Counted from the first letter of the stretch, positions 15,760-24,918 are shown. The stretch: 63,417 nt of DNA from Candidatus Didemnitutus sp. (GCA_023701285.1 JAMPXH010000008.1:1-63417), one strand, 5' to 3'. Notes: generated by a model from the letters alone, not told the origin. Translations and numbers: made by a program.

Positions 15760-17963
15760 AAACCTCGCTCCATCCCGCGACCCGTGTGATGTCCCTCGCG
15801 GCCGCGCTCGCCGCGCTCAGCCTGCCGCTGTCCGCCCAGGACAGCACGCCCGCTCCCCTCGACAAGGACGAGGAGGTCGTGACGCTCTCCGAATTCCAGG
15901 TCACGGCCGCGGCCGAGGACGGTTACCGCGCCAGCAACGCGCTCTCCGGCACGCGCTTCAAGACCGACCTCATCGACCTGCCCAAGGCCGTCGACGTCAT
16001 CACCGAGGAGTTCATCGCCGACATCGGCGCGCTCGACATGTATGACGCCCTGCGCTTCACCGGCGGCGTCGAGTCCAACGGCGCCTCCGGCACCGACGAC
16101 GTCACGGGCAACAACTTCGTCCTCCGCGGCATCAGCGCGCAGACGACGACCTACCGCAACGGCTACCGCTCCTTCGGCCGCACCGACCCGATCATGGTGC
16201 AGCGCATCGAGGTGATCCGCGGCCCGTCCTCCGTCTTCTCCGGTCCCATCGAGCCGGGCGGCACCATCAACATTATCACGAAGCGCCCGACCAAGAAGGA
16301 GCTCGTCATCCTCAAGGCCCGCTACGGCACCTACGACCGCTTCCGCAGCGAGGCCGTCTACAACACGCCCATCGGCGACGGCAAGAAGGCCGCCGTCCGC
16401 GTCGCCCTCGCCCACGAGAACTTCGGCCACATGCAGGACTTCGCCGGCCACGAGAAGACCGTCTTCGGCCTGGCCGCCGACTACAAGGTCTCGGCGAAGG
16501 GCGCGTTCTCCTTCGATTTCCAATACCTGCAGATGTTCACCGAGCCCGCCGCCGGCATTCCCTACCTGAACAGCTCCGTCACCAACTCCACCATCAGCGG
16601 TCTCGAGCCCAACGTCAGCCGCACCTTCAACCGCCAGGGACCGGATGCTTACTCGGACAACATCCAGATCCAGACCAACCTCGACTACGTCCACACCTTC
16701 AGCGACACCATCTCGCTCCACGCCGGCGTCTATTACCGCGTGCAGGACCTCAAGCGCCTGCTCGTCGGCGGCTCGACCCGCATCAGCACCAGCACCGTGA
16801 CCGGCCGCCGCACCGCCGCGCGCGTCGCCACCTACGAGCCCAACGCCGTCTCGTGGGTCGTCACCCCGCAGATCTACCTCCTCGGCAAGTTCGACTACGC
16901 CGGCATCAATCACAGCGCCATCGTCGGTTACGATTACTCCTACAGCCACGCGCGCAACGACATCTTCCAGGCCACGCTGCCCGGCCTCGACATCGACAAC
17001 GCCGCGCCCGCCGACTACAGCCTCGGCAACTTCTCCAGCTACGCCGTCAACGAGCTGCGCCGCACCAAGGACAGCGACCAGGGCGTCTCCGTGAGCAACA
17101 CCTTCGGCTTCTGGAACGGCCGCGCGTTCTTCCTCCAGGGCTTCCGCTTCGGCTCCGTCGACGGCACCCGCGAGCGCCTCGAGATCGCCGATCCCACCGC
17201 CCGCTCGCAGTCGGCCAAGAACAGCGCCACCGCGCAGAGCTACGGTCTGTCCATCCGTCTCGTCGACCGCATCAGCGCGTTCGTCAGCTACAGCGAGTCC
17301 TTCGTGCCCCAGTCGATCGGCGCCAACACCAGCTACGATTACCTCGGCAATCTCCTCGATCCCATCAGCGGCGAGGGCTGGGACCTCGGCCTCAAGTTCG
17401 ACATCAAGGAAGGCGTCCTCTCCGGCAGCCTCGTCGCCTTCGACATCACCCGCGCCAATGCCCCGACGCCCGATCCTGACTTCCCCGGCTACTTCATCGC
17501 CGACGCCGAGAGCCAGGCGCGCGGCGTCGAGTTCAACCTCAACGGCCGCCTGTCCAAGAATATCCAGATCGTCGGCAGCTACGCCTACATCGACGCCAAG
17601 ATCACGCAGGACACGCGCGCCGAGCGCATCGGCTGGCGCTCCAGCAACGTCCCGCGCCACCAGAGCACCGTGTGGATCAACTACTCCTTCCGCGACGGCT
17701 GGACCAAGGGTCTCAAGACCAGCCTCGGCATCATCTACAAGGCCAACCGCCGCGGCAACAACACGCTCGCCGACCTCCCCGGCCTCCAGCTGCCCGGCTA
17801 CACCCGCTACGACGGCCGCATCGGCTACGAGACCAAGATCAAGGGCAGGAAGGTCGGCTTCAACCTCTCCGCCCAGAACATCACCGACATCGACTATCAG
17901 GCCAGCGCCAACGGCTACGGCGAGGCCCGCACCGTCACCGGCACCGTCAGCGTCCAGTTCTGA
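15756..17963 (+). CDS. TonB-dependent outer-membrane receptor
   Basis: A 735-aa outer-membrane receptor. The ATG at 15756 gives a signal peptide (MKTSLHPATRVMSLAAALAALSLPLSAQ) and overlaps the previous stop, so it is preferred over the open frame from 15630. A TonB-box-like EEVVTLSEFQVTA stretch comes first, then the plug (ALSGTRFKTDLIDLPKAVDVIT..., with VIRGPSSVFSG and PGGTINIITKRP), then the beta-barrel ending in Phe (VSVQF). It moves a bulky ligand across the outer membrane at the expense of the proton force. No SusD gene accompanies it, as is usual for Verrucomicrobiota. The ligand is unknown; the coupled acetylesterase suggests an acetylated oligosaccharide. Confidence 0.93.
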   Translation: MKTSLHPATRVMSLAAALAALSLPLSAQDSTPAPLDKDEEVVTLSEFQVTAAAEDGYRASNALSGTRFKTDLIDLPKAVDVITEEFIADIGALDMYDALRFTGGVESNGASGTDDVTGNNFVLRGISAQTTTYRNGYRSFGRTDPIMVQRIEVIRGPSSVFSGPIEPGGTINIITKRPTKKELVILKARYGTYDRFRSEAVYNTPIGDGKKAAVRVALAHENFGHMQDFAGHEKTVFGLAADYKVSAKGAFSFDFQYLQMFTEPAAGIPYLNSSVTNSTISGLEPNVSRTFNRQGPDAYSDNIQIQTNLDYVHTFSDTISLHAGVYYRVQDLKRLLVGGSTRISTSTVTGRRTAARVATYEPNAVSWVVTPQIYLLGKFDYAGINHSAIVGYDYSYSHARNDIFQATLPGLDIDNAAPADYSLGNFSSYAVNELRRTKDSDQGVSVSNTFGFWNGRAFFLQGFRFGSVDGTRERLEIADPTARSQSAKNSATAQSYGLSIRLVDRISAFVSYSESFVPQSIGANTSYDYLGNLLDPISGEGWDLGLKFDIKEGVLSGSLVAFDITRANAPTPDPDFPGYFIADAESQARGVEFNLNGRLSKNIQIVGSYAYIDAKITQDTRAERIGWRSSNVPRHQSTVWINYSFRDGWTKGLKTSLGIIYKANRRGNNTLADLPGLQLPGYTRYDGRIGYETKIKGRKVGFNLSAQNITDIDYQASANGYGEARTVTGTVSVQF

Positions 17964-17987
17964 GCCGTCCCTCCTCCGTTCATCGCC

Positions 17988-18008
17988 GCGGGGCCGCGCC
18001 GGCCCCGC
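17988..18008 (+). terminator. GC hairpin between TonB receptor and FAD genes
   Basis: Perfect 8-bp arms (GCGGGGCC and GGCCCCGC) around a 5-nt loop, 25 bp after the receptor stop. It is followed by a pyrimidine run (CCTCTCTCTT) and not a clean T-tract, so it may only weaken transcription into the next gene. Confidence 0.4.
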
Positions 18009-18024
18009 GCCCTCTCTCTTCCGC

Positions 18025-19380
18025 ATGTCCCCGTCCGCCTCGGTTCCCTTCTCCGCCCGCCACGTGCCGCTCCTCGGCCGCTGGGATGTCGTCGTCGTCG
18101 GCGGCGGTCCCGCCGGCTGCACCGCGGCGGCCTCCGCCGCCCGCGAGGGCGCGCGCACGCTGCTCGTCGAAGCCACCGGCGCCCTCGGCGGCATGGGCAC
18201 CAACGCCCTCGTGCCCGCGTGGACGCCGTTCTCCGACAAGAAGGACCTCGTCTACCGCGGCATGGCCGAGAAGGTGTTCAACACCTGCAAGGCCGGCATG
18301 GCGCACATCCGGCCGACCGACGTCGACTGGGTCGCCATCGACCCGGAGCTGCTCAAGTCGATCTACGACGACCTCGTCACCGGCGCCGGCGCGCAGGTGC
18401 TCTTCCACACGTTGCTCGTCGCCGTCGAGCCCGCCGACGCCCGTCGCGTCGCCCGGATTTTCGTCGCCAACAAGGCCGGCATCGCCGCCATCGAAGCCAA
18501 GATCTTCGTCGACTGTTCCGGCGACGCCGACCTCGCCGCGTGGGCCGGCGCGGAATTTTTCAAGGGCGACGAGAAGGGCGAGAACCTCATGCCGGCCACG
18601 CACTGCTTCGTGCTGACCAATGTGGACGAATACGCCTACACGCACGGACCGCAGATGTATGGCGGCCACGCCGACAGCCCCATCCACCGCATCCTCGCCT
18701 CGGGCAAATACCCGCTCATCCCCGACACCCATCTCTGCTGCACGCTCATCGGCCCGAAGACCGTCGGCTTCAACGCCGGCCACCTCTGGCACGTCGACCC
18801 GACGCGCCCCGAGACCGTCTCCGAGGGCATGCTGCTCGGCCGCCGCATGGCGCGGCAGTTCCGCGACGCGCTGGCGGAGTTCGCCCCGGCCGCCTTTGGC
18901 AACGCCTTCCTCGTCAACACCGGCTCGCTCATGGGCGTGCGCGAATCGCGCCGCATCGTCGGCGACCACGTGCTCCGCCTCGAGGATTACCTCGAGCGCC
19001 GCACCTTCCCCGACGAGATCGCGCGCAACAGCTACTTCCTCGACGTGCACTGCACGAAGGAGCAGATGGCCAAGACGCCCGAGCGCTGGAACCAGTGGCG
19101 GCAGGACGAGTTCCTCTACGGCCCGGGCGAGTCGCACGGCATCCCTTACCGCAGCCTCACGCCCAAGACCCTCGACAACGTGCTCGTCGCCGGCCGCTCC
19201 ATCTCCTGCGAGCAGGTCGTGCAGGGCAGCGTGCGCATCATGCCCGGCTGCCTCGTGATGGGCGAAGCCGCCGGCATGGCCGCCGCGCACGCCGCCGCGC
19301 TGCCGCAGGCGGACACCCGCGCGATCGACATCGCCAAACTCCGCCGCCGCCTCCTCGAGGAAGGCGCTTACATCAAGTAA
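18025..19380 (+). CDS. FAD-dependent oxidoreductase (FAD_oxidored family)
   Basis: A 451-aa flavoprotein, the third of this family in the window and the most divergent. It has a canonical GxGxxG fold (VVVVGGGPAGCTAAASAAREGA), the GALGGMGTNALVPAW loop, and the late block DNVLVAGRSISCEQVVQGSVR with a Cys where the other two have a different residue pattern. The ATG at 18025 follows the receptor by 61 bp; the frame is open further upstream, but the earlier part is shadow of the receptor gene. No signal peptide is seen, so it is probably cytoplasmic, unlike the enzyme at 11627. It likely oxidises a sugar or cyclitol released by the locus; this is inference. Confidence 0.9.
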   Translation: MSPSASVPFSARHVPLLGRWDVVVVGGGPAGCTAAASAAREGARTLLVEATGALGGMGTNALVPAWTPFSDKKDLVYRGMAEKVFNTCKAGMAHIRPTDVDWVAIDPELLKSIYDDLVTGAGAQVLFHTLLVAVEPADARRVARIFVANKAGIAAIEAKIFVDCSGDADLAAWAGAEFFKGDEKGENLMPATHCFVLTNVDEYAYTHGPQMYGGHADSPIHRILASGKYPLIPDTHLCCTLIGPKTVGFNAGHLWHVDPTRPETVSEGMLLGRRMARQFRDALAEFAPAAFGNAFLVNTGSLMGVRESRRIVGDHVLRLEDYLERRTFPDEIARNSYFLDVHCTKEQMAKTPERWNQWRQDEFLYGPGESHGIPYRSLTPKTLDNVLVAGRSISCEQVVQGSVRIMPGCLVMGEAAGMAAAHAAALPQADTRAIDIAKLRRRLLEEGAYIK

Positions 19381-19607
19381 GCGCTCCGCCCGCCGCCCGG
19401 CGCCGAGCGGTCCGCGATATCATGCGCCTGACCTATCCGCTGGGATTGCACATCGCCGCCGTCCTCCTGCTGGTGATCGTCGGCTGGCCGCCCGCCGCGA
19501 CTCCGGGCCGGGTGCACGTTTCCTGCGGTTGCGCGTGAGCGAGCCCGAGTGAGCGGCGCGGGTCGAATTGCAGGTTGAACCGTCGCATGGCTCCCCTTTA
19601 ACCCCTG

Positions 19608-20504
19608 TTGTCATCTTCCCCCGTGATTTCCTCCCGACTGCGCGTTCGTGACTGGGCCAGCATCCATGCGGACCTCACCTTCATCTACGAAGGCGAGGTG
19701 GCCGAGTGCTTCCGCGATTGCGCGATGCCGGAGAATTTTCTCGGCGCCTGGCTCATCCTGCGCGGCAAGTGCCGGCTCACGCAGGGCGCCACGCTGATCG
19801 AGGCGGGAGCGGGGCAGTGGATCATCCTGCGGCGCGCGGCGGGCTGGCAGTATTTCAGCCCCGATGCGCGCATCCTCTCCATCCGCTTCGAGGCGGAGTG
19901 GCCGGACCGCAAACCGTTTTTCGACCTCGGCCTGAGTGCGTGCTTCCCCGCGACGCGTTTTCCCCGGTTGGAGGAAAAGGGGCGCCGCCTGCTCGAGGGC
20001 GTGCGCCGCGTCACGCCGAAGACGACCGTCGACCTCAAGGCGGAGCTGGTGTCGCTGGGCGAGTTTCTCGATATCCGCACGGGCTTCCTCGCGTGGTTCA
20101 CCGAGCTGTGCGCAACGCTGGAGGCGTTGGACATCCATCCCTCGCGCACGATGCTGCGCGACGAGCGCATCGCCAAGGTGCTCTACAACCTCAGCCGGTT
20201 GCCGCTCTCGGCGCGGTTCCGCGAGGAGGAGCTGGCGGCGAGCATCGGCCTGCAGGTGGGGCAGTTCGTGCGCGTGTTTCGGCGCGAGGTCGGCACCACG
20301 CCCAAGCGCTTCTTCGACGAGCGCCGGCGCGACGCCTGCCGCCGGCTGCTGGCCAACACCGACATGCCGATCAAGGAGATCGCGTTGGAGCTCGGCTACA
20401 TGCGTCTCTCGGATTTCTCGGCGTGGTTCAGCGCGCACGAAGGCACTTCGCCGCGCGACTTCCGGCGGCGCTTCCGTGACACGGGCAAGCCCATGATGCT
20501 CTGA
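19608..20504 (+). CDS. AraC/XylS-family transcriptional regulator
   Basis: A 298-aa regulator. The N-terminal part looks like a cupin-type ligand-binding domain (about 10-110, with the GAGQWIILRRAAGW turn). The C-terminal 100 residues carry the two helix-turn-helix motifs of the AraC family: FREEELAASIGLQVGQFVRVFRREVG and the conserved DMPIKEIALELGYMRLSDFSAWFSAHEG..P..FR. The start is uncertain: TTG at 19608 or GTG at 19623; neither has a clear ribosome site. The adjacent genes 20660 and 23389, and the two at 11222 and 11627, carry AACT repeats spaced 21 bp, which is the half-site spacing known for AraC itself. I infer that this protein controls them, probably in response to a sugar. Confidence 0.9.
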   Translation: MSSSPVISSRLRVRDWASIHADLTFIYEGEVAECFRDCAMPENFLGAWLILRGKCRLTQGATLIEAGAGQWIILRRAAGWQYFSPDARILSIRFEAEWPDRKPFFDLGLSACFPATRFPRLEEKGRRLLEGVRRVTPKTTVDLKAELVSLGEFLDIRTGFLAWFTELCATLEALDIHPSRTMLRDERIAKVLYNLSRLPLSARFREEELAASIGLQVGQFVRVFRREVGTTPKRFFDERRRDACRRLLANTDMPIKEIALELGYMRLSDFSAWFSAHEGTSPRDFRRRFRDTGKPMML

Positions 20505-20540
20505 GCACGCGTGGGGCGGGGCAGGGGCGCAGCGCGATGG

Positions 20541-20575
20541 ATTTCCCCAACTAATTCCGGGGCGCGGCTAACCGT
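20541..20575 (+). promoter_or_regulatory. Candidate AraC-type site upstream of the 20660 GH gene
   Basis: ATTTCCCCAACTAATTCCGG with a second AAC(C) at 20570, exactly 21 bp after the AACT at 20549. The block ends 99 bp before the ATG at 20660, and the AraC gene ends 36 bp upstream of it. Confidence 0.5.
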
Positions 20576-20659
20576 TAAGGATTCGCCCCACGGGCGGGCT
20601 CCCCACGCTGGAGCCACGTCGCAGTTCCCCGCGACGCTGCTGTCGTTTCTCCACCCCGC

Positions 20660-23218
20660 ATGGATCGCCCCTCCCGTCTTGTCTCGTTTCGTTTCTCCGC
20701 GCTCGCCTTGGGCCTCGCTTGGCTCGGCTTGTTGCCAGTCGTGCGCGCGCAATCGCCGGCGCCGAACGCGGCGACCGATGGCATGGAGGTATTCCCGCCG
20801 ACGTGGCGTTCCGACGGGCTCTACGATCCGGAATTCTATCCGTTCATCGATGTGTTCGGGCAATACCGCCACCTGACCTGGACCGACAAGGTGACGGGCG
20901 ACTCCGACCTGCTCGCGAAGTATGCCGCCGAGCAGACGGAGCTCGCGCTCCTGCGCCCTGCGAGCTTCGGCACCTACGGCGGCTGGAAACACGGTCCGAA
21001 GCTCGAGGCCACCGGCTTCTTTCGCACCGCCAAGGTCGACGGCAAGTGGTGGCTGGTCGATCCCGAGGGTTACCTGTTTCACTCCAGCGGCCTCACGACG
21101 GTCAGCTCCGTCGTGCGCACGGACGCCAGCGGCGCCTCGGCGATGCGCACGGGCATCACGAACCGCGAGACCTTCTTCGAACCGCTGCCGGCCACCGGCC
21201 ATCCCGCGCGCACGCTCGGCCTGCTCGCCAACGAGACCGCCACCGTCACCAGCGGCGAATACCAGGGACAACGCCCGCTCGCGGCCAATTTCTTCGCGAT
21301 GAACGCGCTGAAGCAGCTGCCCGCCACGGTCACGCTGGAGGACCTTCGCGCCGCCACGACCACGCTCGCCTTCGACCGCATGCGCAGCTGGGGCTTCACC
21401 ACCATCGGCGCGTGGTCCGATCCCGATCTCTTCGTCCGCCCCGGCCGCCAGCCCTACACGCACATGCTGCAGCCGACGCACCCCGGCCTCATCCGCGGCA
21501 GCACGACCTACCTCGATTACTTCAAGGACGCCTGGATCACCAACCTCCGCGCCCGGCTCAACGCCGAGGTCGGTCTCACCATCGGCGATCCGTGGAACCT
21601 CGGTTACTACATCGACAACGAGCGCGACTGGACCAAGTCCAACGTCAGCGCCCGCAGCCTCGGGCTCTGGGTGCTCGGCGCCCCGTCCGAGAACCTCGAG
21701 CGCTACGCCAAGCGCGCCTTCCGCGACCAGTTGCAGGCCAAATACGGCACGATCGGCGCGTTGAACGCGCAGTGGGGCGTCACCTACGCAAGCTGGGACG
21801 ATGTTCTCACGCGCACCGATGTGGCGCCCGCCGCCGCCGGCTCCGACGCCGACATGGCGGCCTTCGAGGTGCTCTACGCCGAGACCTATTTCAGCAAGTG
21901 CCGGCAGGTCATGCGCGAGATCGCGCCCCAGCACCTCTACCTCGGCTGCCGTTTCACCACCGGCGCCCGCCCTCCCGTGCTCGAGGTCGCGGCGCGCTAC
22001 AGCGATGTCGTCACGATCAACGTCTACGGCAACAGCGTGCGCCTGCTCACCGGCATGGAGGACGACGCCGACGTGCCCGTGATGTGCACCGAGTATTACT
22101 TCTACTCGCACGACTCCGGCCTCTACGCCGATGCCGTCGGCTCGGGCACCGAGCGCAGCAGCCAGACGGCCCGCGCCTCCGCGATGAAGAGCTACATCGC
22201 CAGCTCCGCCGCGCACACGCGTTACGTCGGCACGCACTGGTTCCAGTATTTCGATTACCCGCCGAGCGGCCGCCTCAACAGCCGCAACATGAACAGCAAC
22301 CTCGGCTTCGTCAGCACCGCCAACCTGCCTTACTCGATCATGGTGAAGGCGGCCCGCGAGGCGAACTACGCCATGTATCGCACCCGCTTCGCCCCGCCCA
22401 AGCGGCAGGTCGCGGCCGATGCCGTCGCCACCTCCACCGCGCCCGGCACCCCGCTCGGCACCGGCAGCTCCCTCGAGGTCAGCGGCACCAAGCACGCCTA
22501 CCTGCGTTTCGACCTCGGCAGCGTCTCCAGCCCGATCGAGCGCGCCATCCTCTTCCTCCATCCCCTCGAAGGCGACGCGCTGGCCACGCACGAACTGGCG
22601 CTCGTCACCGACAACGCCTGGACCGAGGACACGCTCACCTGGAACACCCGGCCCGCCGCCACCGCGACGCTGGCACGTTGGACCACCAAGCCCGACCTCG
22701 CCGTCGAGATCGACATCACCCGCGAGCTGCGCGAGGCCTTCCGCGCCGACCGACGGCTGGTGTTCCGCCTCTCCTCGACCGATGGCACGATGCTCCGCTA
22801 CGCCGCCCGCGAGCACGGCACAGATACAGTCCGCCCGCAGATCCTGCTCGTCACCGGCCCGGCCACCCTCGCCGAGTGGCGGGCGCAGTATTTCCTCCCC
22901 GGCTCCGATCAGGCGGGCAACACCGCCGATCCCGATGCGGACGGCCACTCCAACCTCATGGAGTATGCCCTCGCGCTCAGCCCGCACGAAACCGATGCCA
23001 CCGCCGGCCCGCAGATCGCACTAGGGCCGGATGGCCGGCTCAGCGCTACGTTCTATCGGGCGCGGGCCGATGTGACCTACAGCATCGAGGCCTCCTCCGA
23101 TCTCGTGCAATGGACCACTTTGGCGACCAACCCCGGCAGCGCCGGAGCAACCGTTACCGTCACCGACACCGCCACGACCAGCCCGCGCTTCCTGCGCCTG
23201 CGGGTCAGCGTGCCCTGA
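20660..23218 (+). CDS. Secreted agarase-like (GH50-like) glycoside hydrolase with DNRLRE/CBM96-type domain
   Basis: An 852-aa exported enzyme. Signal peptide (1-31, PVVRAQS), then a clan GH-A barrel. DGKWWLVDPEGYLFHSSG and GYYIDNERDW (Glu321, proposed acid/base) and VMCTEYYFYSHDSGL (Glu478, proposed nucleophile) resemble GH50 agarases; this is family knowledge applied by eye, so agar is not proven as the substrate. After the barrel a DNRLRE-type sandwich (about 585-735, HAYLRFDLGSVSSPIERA, AWTEDTLTWNTRP) matches the CBM96 kind of carbohydrate-binding domain. The tail (DPDADGHSNLMEYALALSP) is the Opitutaceae C-terminal domain also seen at 5534. It follows the AraC gene and has a candidate AraC site 99 bp upstream. 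Confidence 0.82.
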   Translation: MDRPSRLVSFRFSALALGLAWLGLLPVVRAQSPAPNAATDGMEVFPPTWRSDGLYDPEFYPFIDVFGQYRHLTWTDKVTGDSDLLAKYAAEQTELALLRPASFGTYGGWKHGPKLEATGFFRTAKVDGKWWLVDPEGYLFHSSGLTTVSSVVRTDASGASAMRTGITNRETFFEPLPATGHPARTLGLLANETATVTSGEYQGQRPLAANFFAMNALKQLPATVTLEDLRAATTTLAFDRMRSWGFTTIGAWSDPDLFVRPGRQPYTHMLQPTHPGLIRGSTTYLDYFKDAWITNLRARLNAEVGLTIGDPWNLGYYIDNERDWTKSNVSARSLGLWVLGAPSENLERYAKRAFRDQLQAKYGTIGALNAQWGVTYASWDDVLTRTDVAPAAAGSDADMAAFEVLYAETYFSKCRQVMREIAPQHLYLGCRFTTGARPPVLEVAARYSDVVTINVYGNSVRLLTGMEDDADVPVMCTEYYFYSHDSGLYADAVGSGTERSSQTARASAMKSYIASSAAHTRYVGTHWFQYFDYPPSGRLNSRNMNSNLGFVSTANLPYSIMVKAAREANYAMYRTRFAPPKRQVAADAVATSTAPGTPLGTGSSLEVSGTKHAYLRFDLGSVSSPIERAILFLHPLEGDALATHELALVTDNAWTEDTLTWNTRPAATATLARWTTKPDLAVEIDITRELREAFRADRRLVFRLSSTDGTMLRYAAREHGTDTVRPQILLVTGPATLAEWRAQYFLPGSDQAGNTADPDADGHSNLMEYALALSPHETDATAGPQIALGPDGRLSATFYRARADVTYSIEASSDLVQWTTLATNPGSAGATVTVTDTATTSPRFLRLRVSVP

Positions 23219-23268
23219 GCCCGTCCGGCCGCCGTCGGCGAGTTTCGGGCTCCCGGTGGCCTGGGGTG

Positions 23269-23303
23269 GTTTTCCCAACTTTTTGCGAGGTTCTGTTAAC
23301 TCC
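23269..23303 (+). promoter_or_regulatory. Candidate AraC-type site upstream of the PEP-CTERM pair
   Basis: GTTTTCCCAACTTTTTGCGA with a second AACT at 23298, exactly 21 bp after the AACT at 23277. The first block ends 100 bp before the ATG at 23389. It is nearly identical to the site read on the minus strand at 11345-11313. Confidence 0.5.
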
Positions 23304-23388
23304 GATACTTTGGCAGCCGGGCGCCGTTGCCAGATAACCTTCCTCACCCGACTCCGGCGCCTGCCGGGGTAAATCCTCTCCCCCTCCC

Positions 23389-24144
23389 ATGAACTCCCCA
23401 CTCAGAACGCGCCTCGGCGTCTTCTTCGCAGTCGCAGCTTCCCTCTGCGCTGCTGCTCTGTCCTCCGGTCAGGAAACGATCGCCAACTACGATTTTGCCA
23501 ATACAGGCACGCAGAACAGCACGGTCAGCTCGTCGCTCGCCACCGTCTCGGCACTCAGTCTGTCGGCTGGCGGCGGCCGTAGCGCCACGGCGGGCCTCGA
23601 CGCCGTAGCCGGCACTTACTTCAAGACCCAGCAGTCGCCCAACGTCATCGCGGATAGCTTGGAGGCCGCAATCACAACCAACCATTATCTCGGTTTCACA
23701 ATTACTCCCACCGAGTCGCTCAATATACTTTCGCTCGGTTTTGATTTTGGTGTGTCCAACAACACTGGCACTGTCACCACATACACCGGTTCATGGGGAG
23801 TGTTCGCCAGCACCACGGGATTCACCAGTGGCGCTATCCTCGACACGGGCAGCTATTCGCGGACAAACAACACTGGCGGTGGTGCGTTCTGGGTCAGTCC
23901 CTCGCCGTTAGTCGATCTCTCGGATGTGCCTTCCCTGCAAAACACGGTGGTCTCACCGATTGAATTCCGCATCTATTTTTGGGATAATTCGGCCACGGCC
24001 TCAAGCACCCTTGTCGTTCGTTTTGACGAGATTTCCCTCACCGCCGCCTCGGCCATTCCCGAGCCCAGCACCTACGCTGCGCTGATCGGCCTCGCTGCGC
24101 TCGGCTTCGTCGCCCTCCGCCGCCGTCAGACGCGCAGCGTCTGA
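23389..24144 (+). CDS. PEP-CTERM sorting-domain protein
   Basis: A 251-aa exported protein. Signal peptide (1-27, ALSSGQE), then a single beta-sandwich domain of about 190 residues, then the PEP-CTERM signal (IPEPSTYAALIGLAALGFVALRRR): PEP motif, hydrophobic helix and Arg cluster, which an exosortase recognises and cleaves. The sandwich is the same kind as the N-terminal domain of the protein at 8031-11222 and as the next gene: QETIANYDF, DSLEAAITTNHYLGFTITP, LGFDFGVSNN, YTGSWGVF, FRIYFWDNSATASS. No catalytic motif is seen; a structural or glycan-binding surface role is inferred. It forms a pair with the gene at 24172 (27 bp apart). No exosortase gene is in the window. Confidence 0.9.
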   Translation: MNSPLRTRLGVFFAVAASLCAAALSSGQETIANYDFANTGTQNSTVSSSLATVSALSLSAGGGRSATAGLDAVAGTYFKTQQSPNVIADSLEAAITTNHYLGFTITPTESLNILSLGFDFGVSNNTGTVTTYTGSWGVFASTTGFTSGAILDTGSYSRTNNTGGGAFWVSPSPLVDLSDVPSLQNTVVSPIEFRIYFWDNSATASSTLVVRFDEISLTAASAIPEPSTYAALIGLAALGFVALRRRQTRSV

Positions 24145-24171
24145 GTCCGCTCACCAAGTCCCTCTCACACC

Positions 24172-24918
24172 ATGAACAAGATTCCCTCCCTGCGCGCCTT
24201 GGCCGCTTTGGCCGGTGCCGCTCTCCTTCTCCCCGCGATAGTGTCCGCCCAAGAGACTGTCGCCGAGTTCCAGTTCAACGCGGCTACCAGCCTGCCGCTG
24301 AATTCCTACGCCAGCACGGTCACTTCCCCGCTCGGCTCCGTCTCGCTCGTCGGCTATCCGGCGGGTGACGGTGGCTACTCGGGTTCCTTCGGTGGCGGCT
24401 ATTTTCGCCGCAACATCAACAACCTGATCCCCGAGTCGCTCGCCACGGCGCTGGCGACGAATCACTTCGTCGGCTTCACGTTCACGCCCGCGCAGGCGGT
24501 CGATCTCGGCACGCTGACCTTCGACTTCGGCGCGTCCAACGCGACCAGCATCGCAGGTGGCATCGTTTACACGGGCAGCTGGGCCGCCTACACCTCCGTC
24601 GGCGGATTCGACAGCGGCGACGAACTCGGCACGGGTTCTTCCTCGCAGGTCGCGCAGGGCGCAAATGTGTTCACGCCGAGCTGGACGGTCGGCAGCGTCG
24701 ACCTCGCCTCGCTCGGCACCGTGTCGGCTCCCGTCGAAGTCCGGATCTATTTCTGGGACGACAACGCCACCGCATCGAGCAATATGCAGGTGCGCATGGA
24801 CGACATCACGCTCACCGCGTCCGCCGCGGCCATTCCCGAGCCCTCCACCTACGCGCTGCTCGGCGGCGTGCTGGCGCTGGGTGCGGTCGCCCTCCGCCGC
24901 CGTCGGGCGCAGGCCTGA
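24172..24918 (+). CDS. PEP-CTERM sorting-domain protein
   Basis: A 248-aa exported protein, a tandem paralogue of the gene at 23389. Signal peptide (1-25, IVSAQE), one beta-sandwich domain with the same landmarks (PESLATALATNHFVGFTFTP, LTFDFGASNATS, YTGSWAAY, RIYFWDDNATASSNMQVRMDDI), then the PEP-CTERM signal IPEPSTYALLGGVLALG with an Arg-rich end. It is closer to the 8031-11222 domain than its neighbour is, for example in RRNINNLIPESL versus RNNSNNAIPESL. The two genes are probably cotranscribed and end at the terminator 24951-24979. Function unknown. Confidence 0.9.
   Translation: MNKIPSLRALAALAGAALLLPAIVSAQETVAEFQFNAATSLPLNSYASTVTSPLGSVSLVGYPAGDGGYSGSFGGGYFRRNINNLIPESLATALATNHFVGFTFTPAQAVDLGTLTFDFGASNATSIAGGIVYTGSWAAYTSVGGFDSGDELGTGSSSQVAQGANVFTPSWTVGSVDLASLGTVSAPVEVRIYFWDDNATASSNMQVRMDDITLTASAAAIPEPSTYALLGGVLALGAVALRRRRAQA

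Noticed and set aside
19422-19538. 38-codon ORF with one hydrophobic stretch between the FAD gene and the AraC gene
   Set aside because: Could be a tiny membrane protein, but it has no ribosome site and no match; a chance ORF in GC-rich DNA is as likely.
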